Under the pieces are notes generated by a model that was not told the origin of the DNA, did not search any database, and worked only from the letters and a program-made list of their open reading frames with translations. DNA of 46,692 bases from an uncultured Opitutales bacterium. GTDB lineage: Bacteria; Verrucomicrobiota; Verrucomicrobiia; Opitutales; UBA2995. Below are positions 17,542 to 26,490 of the stretch, piece by piece. A program made the position numbers and the translations under genes. The stretch's first letter is position 1. Each line of letters opens with the position of its first letter. The DNA is taken from positions 1 to 46,692 of the forward strand of contig CALJGU010000145.1 in NCBI GenBank assembly GCA_938075565.1, in the 5' to 3' direction.

Positions 17542-19398
17542 ATGGTAATTATGAGAATTGTCCTGATAGTGAGCCAGATGTTTGTCGTTTTCAGCATATT
17601 TGGAAACCAATGGCAGTCCACAGACATTCGAATAGCTTCCCGATGGGCCAAGGAGGTGACTCCTGAAAATGTCTGGCAGGAATACCCGCGACCGCAGTTT
17701 CAGCGGGCGGACTGGATGAACTTGAATGGGCTTTGGGACTTTGCCCTGCAGAAAAAAGCGGATCCGCAGCCTGAAGCGTTCGAGGATAAGATCCTGGTAC
17801 CGTTCTGCGTCGAATCATCTCTGTCTGGCGTCGGTGAAAAAGTAACACCGGAGGACCGGCTCTGGTATCGGCGGACTTTTCAGTTGCCCGACGACTGGGT
17901 GGCCAAGGAAGTACTCCTTCATTTCGAGGCGGTTGATTATGCGACGGTCGTATGGGTCAATGGCGCTTACATCGGGTCACATAAAGGAGCTTTTGACCGC
18001 TTCTCATTTAAGATAACGCCGTACCTTCGTCAGGATGGACCGCAGGAAATTGTGGTTGCTGTCGACGACTTAACTAGCTTTGGAGCTCAAGCACGAGGTA
18101 AACAAAGCCTCCATGAGTCAAAGATCAGCTACACTCCGGTGAGCGGCATCTGGCAAACCGTTTGGTTGGAGGCGGTGTCGCCCGAGGCTTACATTGGAGA
18201 AGCCAGGGTGATTCCCGATATCGACCGTGAGGTGGTATCCGTTCTTCCACTACTCGACGAAGCATCCCGAACCGGTCATACAGTGCAGATCAAAGTGTCT
18301 GCTGGAAAGAACCTCGTAGCCGAGACGACGGTTGCTGCGCATGAGCCATCCGAGATAAAAGTTCCTTCTCCCCGCTTATGGTCACCGGATGATCCGTTTC
18401 TTTATGGTTTGCACCTGACCCTGCTCAACCTGGAGGGGAACATCATTGACGAAGTCGACAGCTACTTCGGCATGCGCAAAATCAGCCTCGGCGACCGGAA
18501 TGGTTCGAAATACCTTTTTTTGAATAATAAACCGCTTTTCCACTACGGTTCGCTCGACCAGGGTTGGTGGCCAGCCGGACTTATGACACCTCCTTCGGAT
18601 GAAGCTATGCGCTACGACATCGAGATCACGAAACAAATGGGTTTCAACATGATCCGTAAGCATCTCAAGGTAGAGCCGGACCGTTGGTATTACCATTGTG
18701 ACAAGCTTGGCATGCTGGTCTGGCAGGACATGCCGTCCGGGATGGCAGTCGTCGATGTAAATGCGAAAGGAAAGCCTAAACCAGTTCCTCGTACGCTCAA
18801 GACCGGGCCGGATGCGCATCGGACCACGCTGGATGCGGCACAGTTTGAATGGGAATTGCGGCGTATGATCGACATTCACATCAATGCGCCAAGTATCGTT
18901 ATGTGGGTGGTCTTCAATGAGGGTTGGGGACAATACGATACTCAACGGATAACGGAGTCCGTCCAGGCCTACGATCCTGCACGGCTGATCAGTGCGGCCA
19001 GTGGCTGGGCCAATCGCCCAGTGGGGGACATCCATGACATTCACTCCTATGACATAGGAATTCCTGTGCCACCGACCTCATTGGACAAGGCTTCCGTGAT
19101 CGGGGAATATGGTGGCATTGCCTGGCCGGTCGACGATCACATTTGGGATTCAACGATACCACACTGGGGGCACCAACTAGTTTACTCGGAAGAAAAACTT
19201 CTGCGGGCCTATCAAGGCCTGTTTGATCAGGTGCTGGACATGCAGCGCACGAAAGGGTTGTCGGCGGCCGTCTACACACAGATTACCGACATTGAAGGCG
19301 AAATGAACGGCCTCATGACCTACGACCGGGAATTGATCAAGATCCCGCTTGAGTCACTGCGAAACATTCACTCTCAGATATTTGAGGAAGATGAATAG
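17542..19398 (+). CDS. Exported glycoside hydrolase family 2 enzyme
   Basis: A 618-residue GH2 enzyme with a short signal peptide. The N-terminal jelly-roll sugar-binding domain spans about 45-200 (WMNLNGLWDFAL, LWYRRTFQLP, VVWVNGAYIGSHKGAFDRFSF), an immunoglobulin-like domain about 205-310, and a TIM barrel about 320-605. The acid/base is E460 in VVFNEGWGQ and the nucleophile is probably E522 in VIGEYGG. Family members are beta-galactosidases, beta-glucuronidases or beta-mannosidases; the exact specificity is open. An alternative start three codons later (17551) gives a tidier signal peptide. The gene overlaps the following GH28 gene by 8 bases, forming an operon with it and the propeller gene. 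Confidence 0.93.
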   Translation: MVIMRIVLIVSQMFVVFSIFGNQWQSTDIRIASRWAKEVTPENVWQEYPRPQFQRADWMNLNGLWDFALQKKADPQPEAFEDKILVPFCVESSLSGVGEKVTPEDRLWYRRTFQLPDDWVAKEVLLHFEAVDYATVVWVNGAYIGSHKGAFDRFSFKITPYLRQDGPQEIVVAVDDLTSFGAQARGKQSLHESKISYTPVSGIWQTVWLEAVSPEAYIGEARVIPDIDREVVSVLPLLDEASRTGHTVQIKVSAGKNLVAETTVAAHEPSEIKVPSPRLWSPDDPFLYGLHLTLLNLEGNIIDEVDSYFGMRKISLGDRNGSKYLFLNNKPLFHYGSLDQGWWPAGLMTPPSDEAMRYDIEITKQMGFNMIRKHLKVEPDRWYYHCDKLGMLVWQDMPSGMAVVDVNAKGKPKPVPRTLKTGPDAHRTTLDAAQFEWELRRMIDIHINAPSIVMWVVFNEGWGQYDTQRITESVQAYDPARLISAASGWANRPVGDIHDIHSYDIGIPVPPTSLDKASVIGEYGGIAWPVDDHIWDSTIPHWGHQLVYSEEKLLRAYQGLFDQVLDMQRTKGLSAAVYTQITDIEGEMNGLMTYDRELIKIPLESLRNIHSQIFEEDE

Positions 19399-20767
19399 TA
19401 TCCATAAATTAATTACAAAGTTTCTCGTGACCCTAATGGCAATGGGGGCCTCTGCGCTTGTTGCTAACGAAACGGATAGCTTTTCTTGGGACCATATGGA
19501 AAAGCTCCGGCAATCCATAGTGGTTCCGGAATTTCCGGATAGGGATTTTCTCGTTCAGGATTTCGGCGCCATACCCGATGGTAAAACCGATTCTACCGAA
19601 GCCTTTCGGAAAGCCATAGCCGCCTGCTCCAAGGCCGGCGGCGGCCGAGTCGTCGCCTCCGGAGGGATTTTCATAACCGGTCCGATTCATTTGAAAAGCC
19701 AGGTCAATCTACATGTATCGGAGGGCACGATACTCCGCTTTCACACGGACCGGGAAAAGTTTTTACCAGCCGTACTGACACGCTATGAAGGTGTCGAGGT
19801 CATGAGCTATTCGCCCCTGATTTATGCTTACGGGGAGACCAACATTGCCGTGACAGGCAAGGGCACTTTGGATGGAGCGGCGGATGAGACCAACTGGTGG
19901 AGTCTGATTCCGCCAAAACTCAGCCAGCTGGATCGGGAACCCGATCATACTAAAGTACTTTTGTTTGATATGGCTGAGAAGGGCATCCCGGTAACCGAGC
20001 GTAATTTCGGACTGTCTTCAAAATTAAGACCCAGTTTCATCGAACCCTATGCCTGCCGGAATGTGCTCATTGAAGACATCACCATCATCAATGCTCCGTT
20101 CTGGATGATTCATCCTGTGCTCAGTAAAAACGTAACGGTTCGAGGCGTCACCTGCACAAGTGAGGGGCCCAACAACGATGGCTGCGATCCGGAATCGAGC
20201 GAAAATGTGCTCATCGAACATTGCACATTTAATACCAAGGACGACGGGGTGGCTATCAAGGCGGGCCGCAATGCTGACGGTCGGCGCATTAACCAGCCGA
20301 CCCGCAATGTCATCATTTCTAACTGCGTCATGAACACGCAGCACACTGCGATTGCCATCGGCAGTGAGATGACCGGAGGCGTGGAGAATGTATACGTCGA
20401 GAACCTGACTTGTGGAAAAATCCAACGGGTATTCCGTATCAAAACCAACAGCATGCGCGGCGGATTCGTTAGGCACGTGGGTATGAGGAATATCACCATC
20501 AAGGAAGCTACAGGAACGCTCATCAATTTTGTCACTAATTATGGCAAGGAAGAGGGACCTTTCTATCCCATCGTTGAGGATATTCACCTGAGTGACATTC
20601 ACTGTATCAAAAGCGAGCAAGCTATAGAGTTTAAAGGTAAGGTCGCCATGCCTATCAAGCACCTCAGCCTATCCAATATATCAGTGAAAACGTCTGAGAA
20701 GAAATCGCTCTTTCACCACGTGGAGAATTTAACCATCGAAAATCTGAAGATTGAGACTGGGCCGTAG
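19391..20767 (+). CDS. GH28 polygalacturonase-family enzyme
   Basis: A 459-residue exported GH28 right-handed beta-helix enzyme that should cleave alpha-linked galacturonate or related bonds. After the signal peptide (about 1-24) comes FLVQDFGAIPDGKTDSTEAF, the family's N-terminal signature. Catalytic elements are NNDGCDPES (D263, D266), KDDGVAIKAG (D284, D285), QHTAIAIGSE (H318) and FRIKTN (R349-I-K351). The start at 19391 was chosen because it lies 7 bases after gaggaag and yields a signal peptide; an earlier ATG at 19349 lies inside the GH2 gene. All canonical residues are present, so an active enzyme is likely. Confidence 0.95.
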   Translation: MNSIHKLITKFLVTLMAMGASALVANETDSFSWDHMEKLRQSIVVPEFPDRDFLVQDFGAIPDGKTDSTEAFRKAIAACSKAGGGRVVASGGIFITGPIHLKSQVNLHVSEGTILRFHTDREKFLPAVLTRYEGVEVMSYSPLIYAYGETNIAVTGKGTLDGAADETNWWSLIPPKLSQLDREPDHTKVLLFDMAEKGIPVTERNFGLSSKLRPSFIEPYACRNVLIEDITIINAPFWMIHPVLSKNVTVRGVTCTSEGPNNDGCDPESSENVLIEHCTFNTKDDGVAIKAGRNADGRRINQPTRNVIISNCVMNTQHTAIAIGSEMTGGVENVYVENLTCGKIQRVFRIKTNSMRGGFVRHVGMRNITIKEATGTLINFVTNYGKEEGPFYPIVEDIHLSDIHCIKSEQAIEFKGKVAMPIKHLSLSNISVKTSEKKSLFHHVENLTIENLKIETGP

Positions 20768-20771
20768 TTGT

Positions 20772-22118
20772 ATGGAGTATAATTTACTGAGAATGATGAG
20801 CGTTCTGCTTTTAGGATGTTGCAGCTTGGTTTTCGGAAAGGATCAAGGACCGGAGGGCCTAGGTTCCATTTTCTTAAACGTCGAAAGGCTAACCTCTGGA
20901 CCGGCGCATCATCTTTTTGGATACATTGGGCAGTCACTGACCATCCCCTGGAATGCCAGTGGCCGTTATGTGGTGACCCTGAGGACGGGTTTTCACGATC
21001 GTCTCCCGGGCACTGATGATGCAGCGGATGTGGTTCTAGTGGATACGCAGGACCAAAATAAAACCATAGCTTTGGATCAAACCCACGGGTGGAATCTGCA
21101 ACAGGGGTCTATGCTTTACTGGAATCCGTTGCAGCCTGATTCTCAGTTTTTCTTTAACGATCGGGATCCCGAGGATGGACGCGTGTTTACGGTCCTTTAC
21201 GACGTAAAACAACGAAAACGGCTAAAGGAATATCGATTTGAAGGAGGATCCATAGGGAACTCGGGAGTTGCTCCAAAAGGTGGTTTCTTTGCCGCCATCA
21301 ATTATGGTCGATTGGCCCGACTGCGTCCTGTGACGGGTTATGCAGGAGCCATGGATGAAACTGACGGATTCCTCGCACCTGACAACGACGGCATTTTCAT
21401 TATCAATGTTCAATCCGAAGAAGTTCGATTGATTGTGTCTTTCAATGAACTGTTAGGCCTCCTCCAATCGGCTCCAGCTTGGAATTTGGTGGGTAAACGA
21501 TGGACACCCACACAACCATCCGAACGAAGTACCAAGTCGCTGGATCTTAGTAAGGCTTCTCTTTACATTAACCATACCCTGATAAGCCGTGACAATGAAT
21601 GGATCTACTTCTTTGTGAGAGGCCAGGTGGGCACGCGTTCGCTTTGGTTGAACGCTCCCTGTACAATTAAAACCGATGGCTCCGAGCTGACACTGCACAC
21701 GACCTCGATTGGCGGGCATCCTGAATGGGCCGAAGGATCGCTGATGATTGGCGCACTTGATGGACAGCAAGTCGTTTACGATGTTGCTCAGCAGGAAATT
21801 ATTTCGGCTCGTACCTTGGGGAATTCAACTATTTTCCCTGATCCTGAAGGAGATGTTTCTCTGTCGCCTGATGGTCGCTGGTTCGTCAACGGATACACGA
21901 GTGAAGATCGACAATCGATCAGTTATGTAGTGATGGATCTTTCAGATGGGACGTATGCACGATCAGATCCGTTTGACCGCGGTCCCTATACGAAAGGAAA
22001 TTTGAGGACGGATCCTTCACCTCGTTGGAATCGTGAAAGCAACGCTCTATTGGTCCCTGGATGGACGAAGGAAGGTACTCGGCAGTTACATGTGATACAT
22101 GTAGAGGCCCAGCTCTAG
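20772..22118 (+). CDS. Exported TolB/WD40-like beta-propeller protein of unknown function
   Basis: A 448-residue protein with a signal peptide (about 1-22; possible lipobox LLLGC). Repeated strand pairs such as FGYIGQSLTIPWNASGRYVV, GHPEWAEGSLMIGALDGQQV, DVSLSPDGRWFVNGYTS and DPSPRWNRESNALLVPG indicate a six- or seven-bladed propeller. The fold is like TolB-type and oligogalacturonate-lyase (PL22) propellers, but I cannot see the PL22 active-site pattern with confidence. The gene starts 4 bases after the GH28 stop codon and is clearly part of that operon. A role in binding or processing the released oligogalacturonides is plausible but unproven. Confidence 0.75.
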   Translation: MEYNLLRMMSVLLLGCCSLVFGKDQGPEGLGSIFLNVERLTSGPAHHLFGYIGQSLTIPWNASGRYVVTLRTGFHDRLPGTDDAADVVLVDTQDQNKTIALDQTHGWNLQQGSMLYWNPLQPDSQFFFNDRDPEDGRVFTVLYDVKQRKRLKEYRFEGGSIGNSGVAPKGGFFAAINYGRLARLRPVTGYAGAMDETDGFLAPDNDGIFIINVQSEEVRLIVSFNELLGLLQSAPAWNLVGKRWTPTQPSERSTKSLDLSKASLYINHTLISRDNEWIYFFVRGQVGTRSLWLNAPCTIKTDGSELTLHTTSIGGHPEWAEGSLMIGALDGQQVVYDVAQQEIISARTLGNSTIFPDPEGDVSLSPDGRWFVNGYTSEDRQSISYVVMDLSDGTYARSDPFDRGPYTKGNLRTDPSPRWNRESNALLVPGWTKEGTRQLHVIHVEAQL

Positions 22119-22156
22119 GTGATCGGCTGAACGGTAAATGTTATAGATCGCTCGAT

Positions 22157-23647
22157 TTAGTTCCTGAAACGAACGTCGCGTGAGTAAGGACCGAGTTCGA
22201 GTTGAGCACCGTCTGCTGAATCGCGATATGAGCCAGCAATCTTGAGGCGAACGATTCGCACGTCTGAAATGCCGTTTCTATTTGTCAGGCCTCGGATTAG
22301 GGATGGTTTCGGCCAATACTCATTCGCCGTGCAATCTTGGATCAGAATATTGGATATGTGGCTTAAGCCATGACGTTTCTGTACTCGGAAGTGAATGAGG
22401 CGTTGCTCGTAATCCGGGTAGTTGTTTTCAAAGTGATTCCCGATGAATCTGATGGAATGCATGTGGGTCCCATCTCGCGCATAAAGGGCCATCCCCCGGT
22501 CACATTCCATCACATGATTATTAGCAAATGTGATGTCTTTCATTTCTGACGCATGCGATTCCGTTCCTACTTTCAGGGCACTCTTTTTTGTAAGTATTAT
22601 GTTATCGCGTACTACGATGTCGTAAACGTCTTCAAAGCGACCATTCCGATTCGTGCTTTTAATCGCTACGGCATCGTCACCGCAGTAAAAGAAATTCTTT
22701 TCGATCAATATATGCCTGGATGAATCTGGGTCTATTCCATCTGTGTTCGATACGTAGCGATCGTGAAGCAGCTTGAGGTTTCTTAAGGTGACATTTTCTG
22801 ATCGAAGGACTTGCGTGTTCCAGGACCGTGGATCTCGGAGGATTAGATCTTCGATCGTCACATATTGGCTGTCCCGAATGGCTAAGAGTCGGCCGCTGTT
22901 ACCAGTTAGATGCCTCAAGAAAGCTCCAGAGCCATCAATGGTTCCTCTACCGGCAAGCTTGACATTTTCAGCATTTTCAACCACGATAAAGGCCGCTTGC
23001 TTCTGCTCAAATTCAGCAGGATTACCGGAAGCCTGCAATAAGGCTCCGGCATCCAACCATAGTGTGGTTTCGCTTCTGAGAAATAAAGTTCCGCTCAGGT
23101 AATGGCCCGGTGGAATTCGTACCAAAGAACCTTTTGGCGCCTTGTCGATGGCTTCCTGAATCGCTGAGGTGGAATGGGTTTTTCCGCTTGGGTCTGCTCC
23201 ATAGTCGAGAATATTGATTCCCCTTGGGTGGGAGTCTTCCTCTTGTTCCGGAAATATAAAAAGCCGTTCTTTCCCGTCCAGTGTCACGACCACCTTTTGT
23301 GGTAATTCCAATTTAAAATCGATTTCCTGTGAATCTACATTCACGACCGGATCTATACCTACTGACCTTGGGCCTACTTCTACAGAATGAAATGGCCGAC
23401 GAATTTCTAAATGAATGTGTATCTTACTGTTTACGAGATGAGGAAATTGAGCGTAATGGATATCCTTAAACTTGTAAACGAAGGTAGGTTCTCCGTTGAT
23501 TTCCATCTCGAATCGATTACTGGAAAACGCCTTAGGAGTAATGGGATAATTTGCGAGTAAGGTCTTGCACCCCATTAGGACAGCAAACGCTATAAAAACT
23601 TGGACGTATCGCCGTTGATGAATGGGGGCGGATTTGAAAAAGTTCAT
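22157..23647 (-). CDS. Divergent GH28-family enzyme with N-terminal beta domain
   Basis: A 496-residue exported protein, possibly a lipoprotein (VLMGC, C27). A beta-sandwich-like region at about 40-135 precedes the GH28 beta-helix, which begins with INILDYGADPSGKTHSTSAI. The acidic residues are present: NTDGIDPDSS (D303, D306) and CGDDAVAIKS (D324, D325). In the position of the usual His motif the sequence reads TKKSALKVGTE, and the usual RIK motif is not seen (RGMALYARDG). It could act on a different substrate from the first GH28 enzyme. It is convergent with the propeller gene and probably transcribed alone. Confidence 0.88.
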   Translation of the reverse strand: MNFFKSAPIHQRRYVQVFIAFAVLMGCKTLLANYPITPKAFSSNRFEMEINGEPTFVYKFKDIHYAQFPHLVNSKIHIHLEIRRPFHSVEVGPRSVGIDPVVNVDSQEIDFKLELPQKVVVTLDGKERLFIFPEQEEDSHPRGINILDYGADPSGKTHSTSAIQEAIDKAPKGSLVRIPPGHYLSGTLFLRSETTLWLDAGALLQASGNPAEFEQKQAAFIVVENAENVKLAGRGTIDGSGAFLRHLTGNSGRLLAIRDSQYVTIEDLILRDPRSWNTQVLRSENVTLRNLKLLHDRYVSNTDGIDPDSSRHILIEKNFFYCGDDAVAIKSTNRNGRFEDVYDIVVRDNIILTKKSALKVGTESHASEMKDITFANNHVMECDRGMALYARDGTHMHSIRFIGNHFENNYPDYEQRLIHFRVQKRHGLSHISNILIQDCTANEYWPKPSLIRGLTNRNGISDVRIVRLKIAGSYRDSADGAQLELGPYSRDVRFRN

Positions 23648-23719
23648 TTGTTAAAATGTATTGTGTTGTTTGATTGATTAATCGGGTGATCACTTAAATG
23701 GACGAACAGGGATCCAAAA

Positions 23720-23860
23720 TAGGTGAAAAATATTAGAACCTTGATTTGTAAGTGGAGTATCGTCTGTTTGCAGATAAAGACATGCGCTCGTTCTTCGAGG
23801 GAGATAATCTGCCAGACCATGGCTCGCCGATACATTTTGGGTGTTAGAGGATCTTTCTAG
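23720..23860 (+). pseudogene. Eroded 3' end of a second TonB-dependent receptor
   Basis: The stretch encodes NLDL, stop, VEYRLFADKDMRSFFEGDNL and, after a shift of frame, QTMARRYILGVRGSF and a stop at 23858-23860. The complete receptor upstream ends NLDLSVQYRLFADKDIRLFF... and YQTIGRRYVLGVRGSF. Relative to that gene about 62 bases are missing between two cagac repeats (17329 and 17391 in the intact copy). In-frame stops and the shift show it is not translated as a barrel. The part upstream of about 23720 is gone. Confidence 0.85.
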
Positions 23861-23877
23861 TATCACCAACAAATGCC

Positions 23878-23898
23878 ACTAGTCCCCGGGGCTTTTTT
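23878..23898 (+). terminator. Shortened terminator after the receptor remnant
   Basis: Directly after the remnant lies agtccccggggcttttttga, a self-complementary core without a proper loop followed by a T-run. It appears to be a shrunken relative of the terminator at 17455. Whether it still works is uncertain. Confidence 0.5.
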
Positions 23899-23970
23899 GA
23901 TTTAGTAACATTGTCATTGAGAGTTTACATACTCAATATCCAATACTTGTTAACAAATCTTCTACACATA

Positions 23971-25335
23971 ATGCGTATAAAATTTCTCTCCATTCTGATA
24001 CTGTCATCTTTTTTTGCTGCTTGTAGTTCCAATCAGCCTGAAGAGCTGAAGGACCATAAGCCCAACATCATCTTTATCATGGCCGATGATATGGGCTATG
24101 GTGATTTGGGCTCCTATGGTCAGACAGTAATTCAAACGCCGCATCTCGATCAAATGGCGAAGGAGGGACTCCGGTTTACAAACTGTTACGCTGGCTCAAC
24201 CGTCTGTGCTCCGTCGAGGTCAGTGCTCATGACAGGCAAGCATACAGGACACACCACGGTCCGCGGCAATTTCGGAAAGTATGGAGTTGTGGGTTTAGCA
24301 GGCGGCAAGGGTAGGGTGCCTTTAGAGGCAGACGATGTTACTGTCGCTGAAGTTTTGAAGGATGCAGGTTACGTAACCGGAATAACGGGTAAGTGGGGAC
24401 TGGGAGAACCAAATACGACAGGCCACCCCAACGATCAGGGATTCGACGAGTGGTTTGGTTATCTAAATCAGCGTCGAGCACATTCCTATTACCCGACCTT
24501 TATCTGGAAGGATAAAATGAAGGTGGAGTTTCCAGACAATGCAGACGGGAACCAAGGCACTTATACCCACGATTTGTTCACCGAGTTTGCTTTGGACTTT
24601 GTTACACGTCATCAGGACGAGCCGTTCTTTCTCTACATGCCCTATACCATTCCGCACTCACGGTATGAAATTCCGGATACGGCTCCCTACACCAATCAAC
24701 CGTGGACCGATGATGAGAAAGTGCAGGCCGCGATGATCACTCGGCTCGATCGTGATATAGGAAGCTTATTTAAACAGTTGAAGGATCTCGATATCGACGA
24801 GAATACACTCGTGTTTTTCTGTTCGGACAACGGAGCTGCAGAACGATGGGAAGGTCGATTTGGTGCATCGGGTGCACTCAAAGGTAGGAAACGGGATATG
24901 TATGAAGGAGGTATCCGTACGCCGATGATTGTCCGTTGGCCGGGTAAGGTGGCTGCAAGTAAAACGAACGATACTGCTTGGTATTTTGCGGATGTGCTAC
25001 CGACTTTGGCCGATCTTGCGGGAGCAAATGCCCCAACCGACGTCGATGGTGTCAGTGTTCTTCCAACCATCCTGGGAAAAGATCAGAACTTAAGCGATCG
25101 CACGCTCTATTGGGAATTTTTCGAGAGTGGATTTCAGCAAGCGGTTCGCCAGGGTGACTGGAAAGCCATCCGTTTGAAGTTGGGAGAACCGCTTGAGCTC
25201 TATGACCTTTCAAAGGATGAAGCTGAAAACAATAACGTTGCCGCACAGCACCCTGAGGTAGTTGCTGAACTCGAGGCCATACTGGCTACTGCAAGAACGC
25301 CCTCAGAAAACTGGCCGGTGCCGGAGCTAGATTAA
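23971..25335 (+). CDS. Arylsulfatase-type sulfatase lipoprotein
   Basis: A 454-residue sulfatase resembling arylsulfatase A-type enzymes. A lipoprotein signal (FFAACSS, C18) suggests anchoring in a membrane. Metal residues D39-D40 (FIMADD) and the formylglycine motif C79-A-P-S-R83 are intact. Further family elements are TGKWGLGEP, SDNGAAERW and LKGRKRDMYEGGIRTPMIVRWPG. The start at 23971 was preferred over 23911 because it begins at the lipoprotein signal. It starts about 70 bases after the receptor remnant's terminator and probably has its own promoter there. It is convergent with the broken lectin gene. Confidence 0.94.
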   Translation: MRIKFLSILILSSFFAACSSNQPEELKDHKPNIIFIMADDMGYGDLGSYGQTVIQTPHLDQMAKEGLRFTNCYAGSTVCAPSRSVLMTGKHTGHTTVRGNFGKYGVVGLAGGKGRVPLEADDVTVAEVLKDAGYVTGITGKWGLGEPNTTGHPNDQGFDEWFGYLNQRRAHSYYPTFIWKDKMKVEFPDNADGNQGTYTHDLFTEFALDFVTRHQDEPFFLYMPYTIPHSRYEIPDTAPYTNQPWTDDEKVQAAMITRLDRDIGSLFKQLKDLDIDENTLVFFCSDNGAAERWEGRFGASGALKGRKRDMYEGGIRTPMIVRWPGKVAASKTNDTAWYFADVLPTLADLAGANAPTDVDGVSVLPTILGKDQNLSDRTLYWEFFESGFQQAVRQGDWKAIRLKLGEPLELYDLSKDEAENNNVAAQHPEVVAELEAILATARTPSENWPVPELD

Positions 25336-25364
25336 CCAAAGACTTCGAAGTAATCTATAGATTC

Positions 25365-26320
25365 TTACCGAGGTCCGATGGCGATGAAATCGAAGCCTCC
25401 TCGACGATTCCTTGTCCAGGTATCTTTGTTATCACTCTCCCACACATAAATTACGAAACCTCTTTCGGCGCCGGAGCTACTAGGACTCTTTGAAATCCTG
25501 TGAGGTCGGTCATTGGTGTGCCAAGTTTGAACAACCACCGCTGGAGCGGAATCAAAAGCGGGACTAAAATTGATATCAAACCTGCCTGCGTTACCACCTA
25601 GCGTAACTGAAAACCCATCTCCGTATGCAATGGTGCCATTCCCATTCACGCCTCCCCAAACGATTCGGAGGTCGCTGTTGGCTGCTACTGCAGCGAGTGA
25701 GGCGGTAGGGCCGAGCTTGATATCGCCGTGGACTTCGAGGTCGGCGTTATCTGCATCGGTGCCAACTGTTACCTGCCCGTCTACAAAAAGATTGGCACCA
25801 TCTTCGGAGGCTCCGATCGTCACTTCGGGAGGAGTAACATTCTGATTTAGTTCGACCGTATAGCCCAGGCCGTCTGCGCTTGTTGCGTGCAATGCAGACA
25901 AGCTTTGAAGAAGTTCTTGTCGAGGAAGGGGAGGATCGGTGTTCACTTGAAGTTGTAGGAATTTTGAACCTTGGATCTGGGAATAAACCTGATCCAAGGA
26001 TCGAGGTGAGGGATCGTCATCCCCAGGTCCGTCAGCGTGGCTTCCAGATCTTTAAACCAGTTTTGCAGAGTCACCGAGTATTGTACCTGTAAATTGGTTA
26101 CATCCGGATCAGTAGGGCCGATATCCAAATAGACGATGTCGTCTTCTATTCGAAATTCTGTGACCTCGATCTCTACGGTTTCCTGCGCCTTTGCGGTTGA
26201 AACAAACCCAAGGCATACACCGCCCAACAGAAGAAACCCTTTAGCGGTTTTGCTTAGGAAATTGATTGTCTGAAATGTTGAATCTAGGCAATAAAATGCC
26301 TTAGTGGAGGTAGGTAGCAT
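25365..26320 (-). pseudogene. Exported H-type-lectin-like protein, frameshifted
   Basis: The 5' part (26320 to about 26021) encodes a signal peptide (ending near STAKAQ) and a beta-rich region VQYSVTLQNWFKDLEATLTD. The 3' part (about 26020-25365) is in another frame and ends with a domain like H-type lectins: FSPAFDSAPAVVVQTWHTND and GFVIYVWESDNKDTW then GGFDFIAIG. One extra G in the gggg run on the coding strand (plus-strand cccc, 26021-26024) would join the two as LTDLGDDDPSPRSLDQVYSQ, a natural sequence. It is a recent pseudogene, a slippage site or a base-calling error. Confidence 0.75.
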
Positions 26321-26490
26321 ATTTTACTAAAGCCGCTTGGTTCTTAGCCAGAGGCTGAATGGGAGTTTAGTTAAGTCTGGGGGTTTATCCTCACTAATCA
26401 AGGCCTATATTCCTTCTTCCGGAATATTAAATTACTGTGTAATCAATTAATAGATATTGATTCGTACACTTGTGCAGGTCTGTTTTCCGC

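Noticed and set aside
18382-19044. 220-codon open frame on the minus strand
   Set aside because: It is antisense to the GH2 gene, which has both catalytic residues and a full-length fold.
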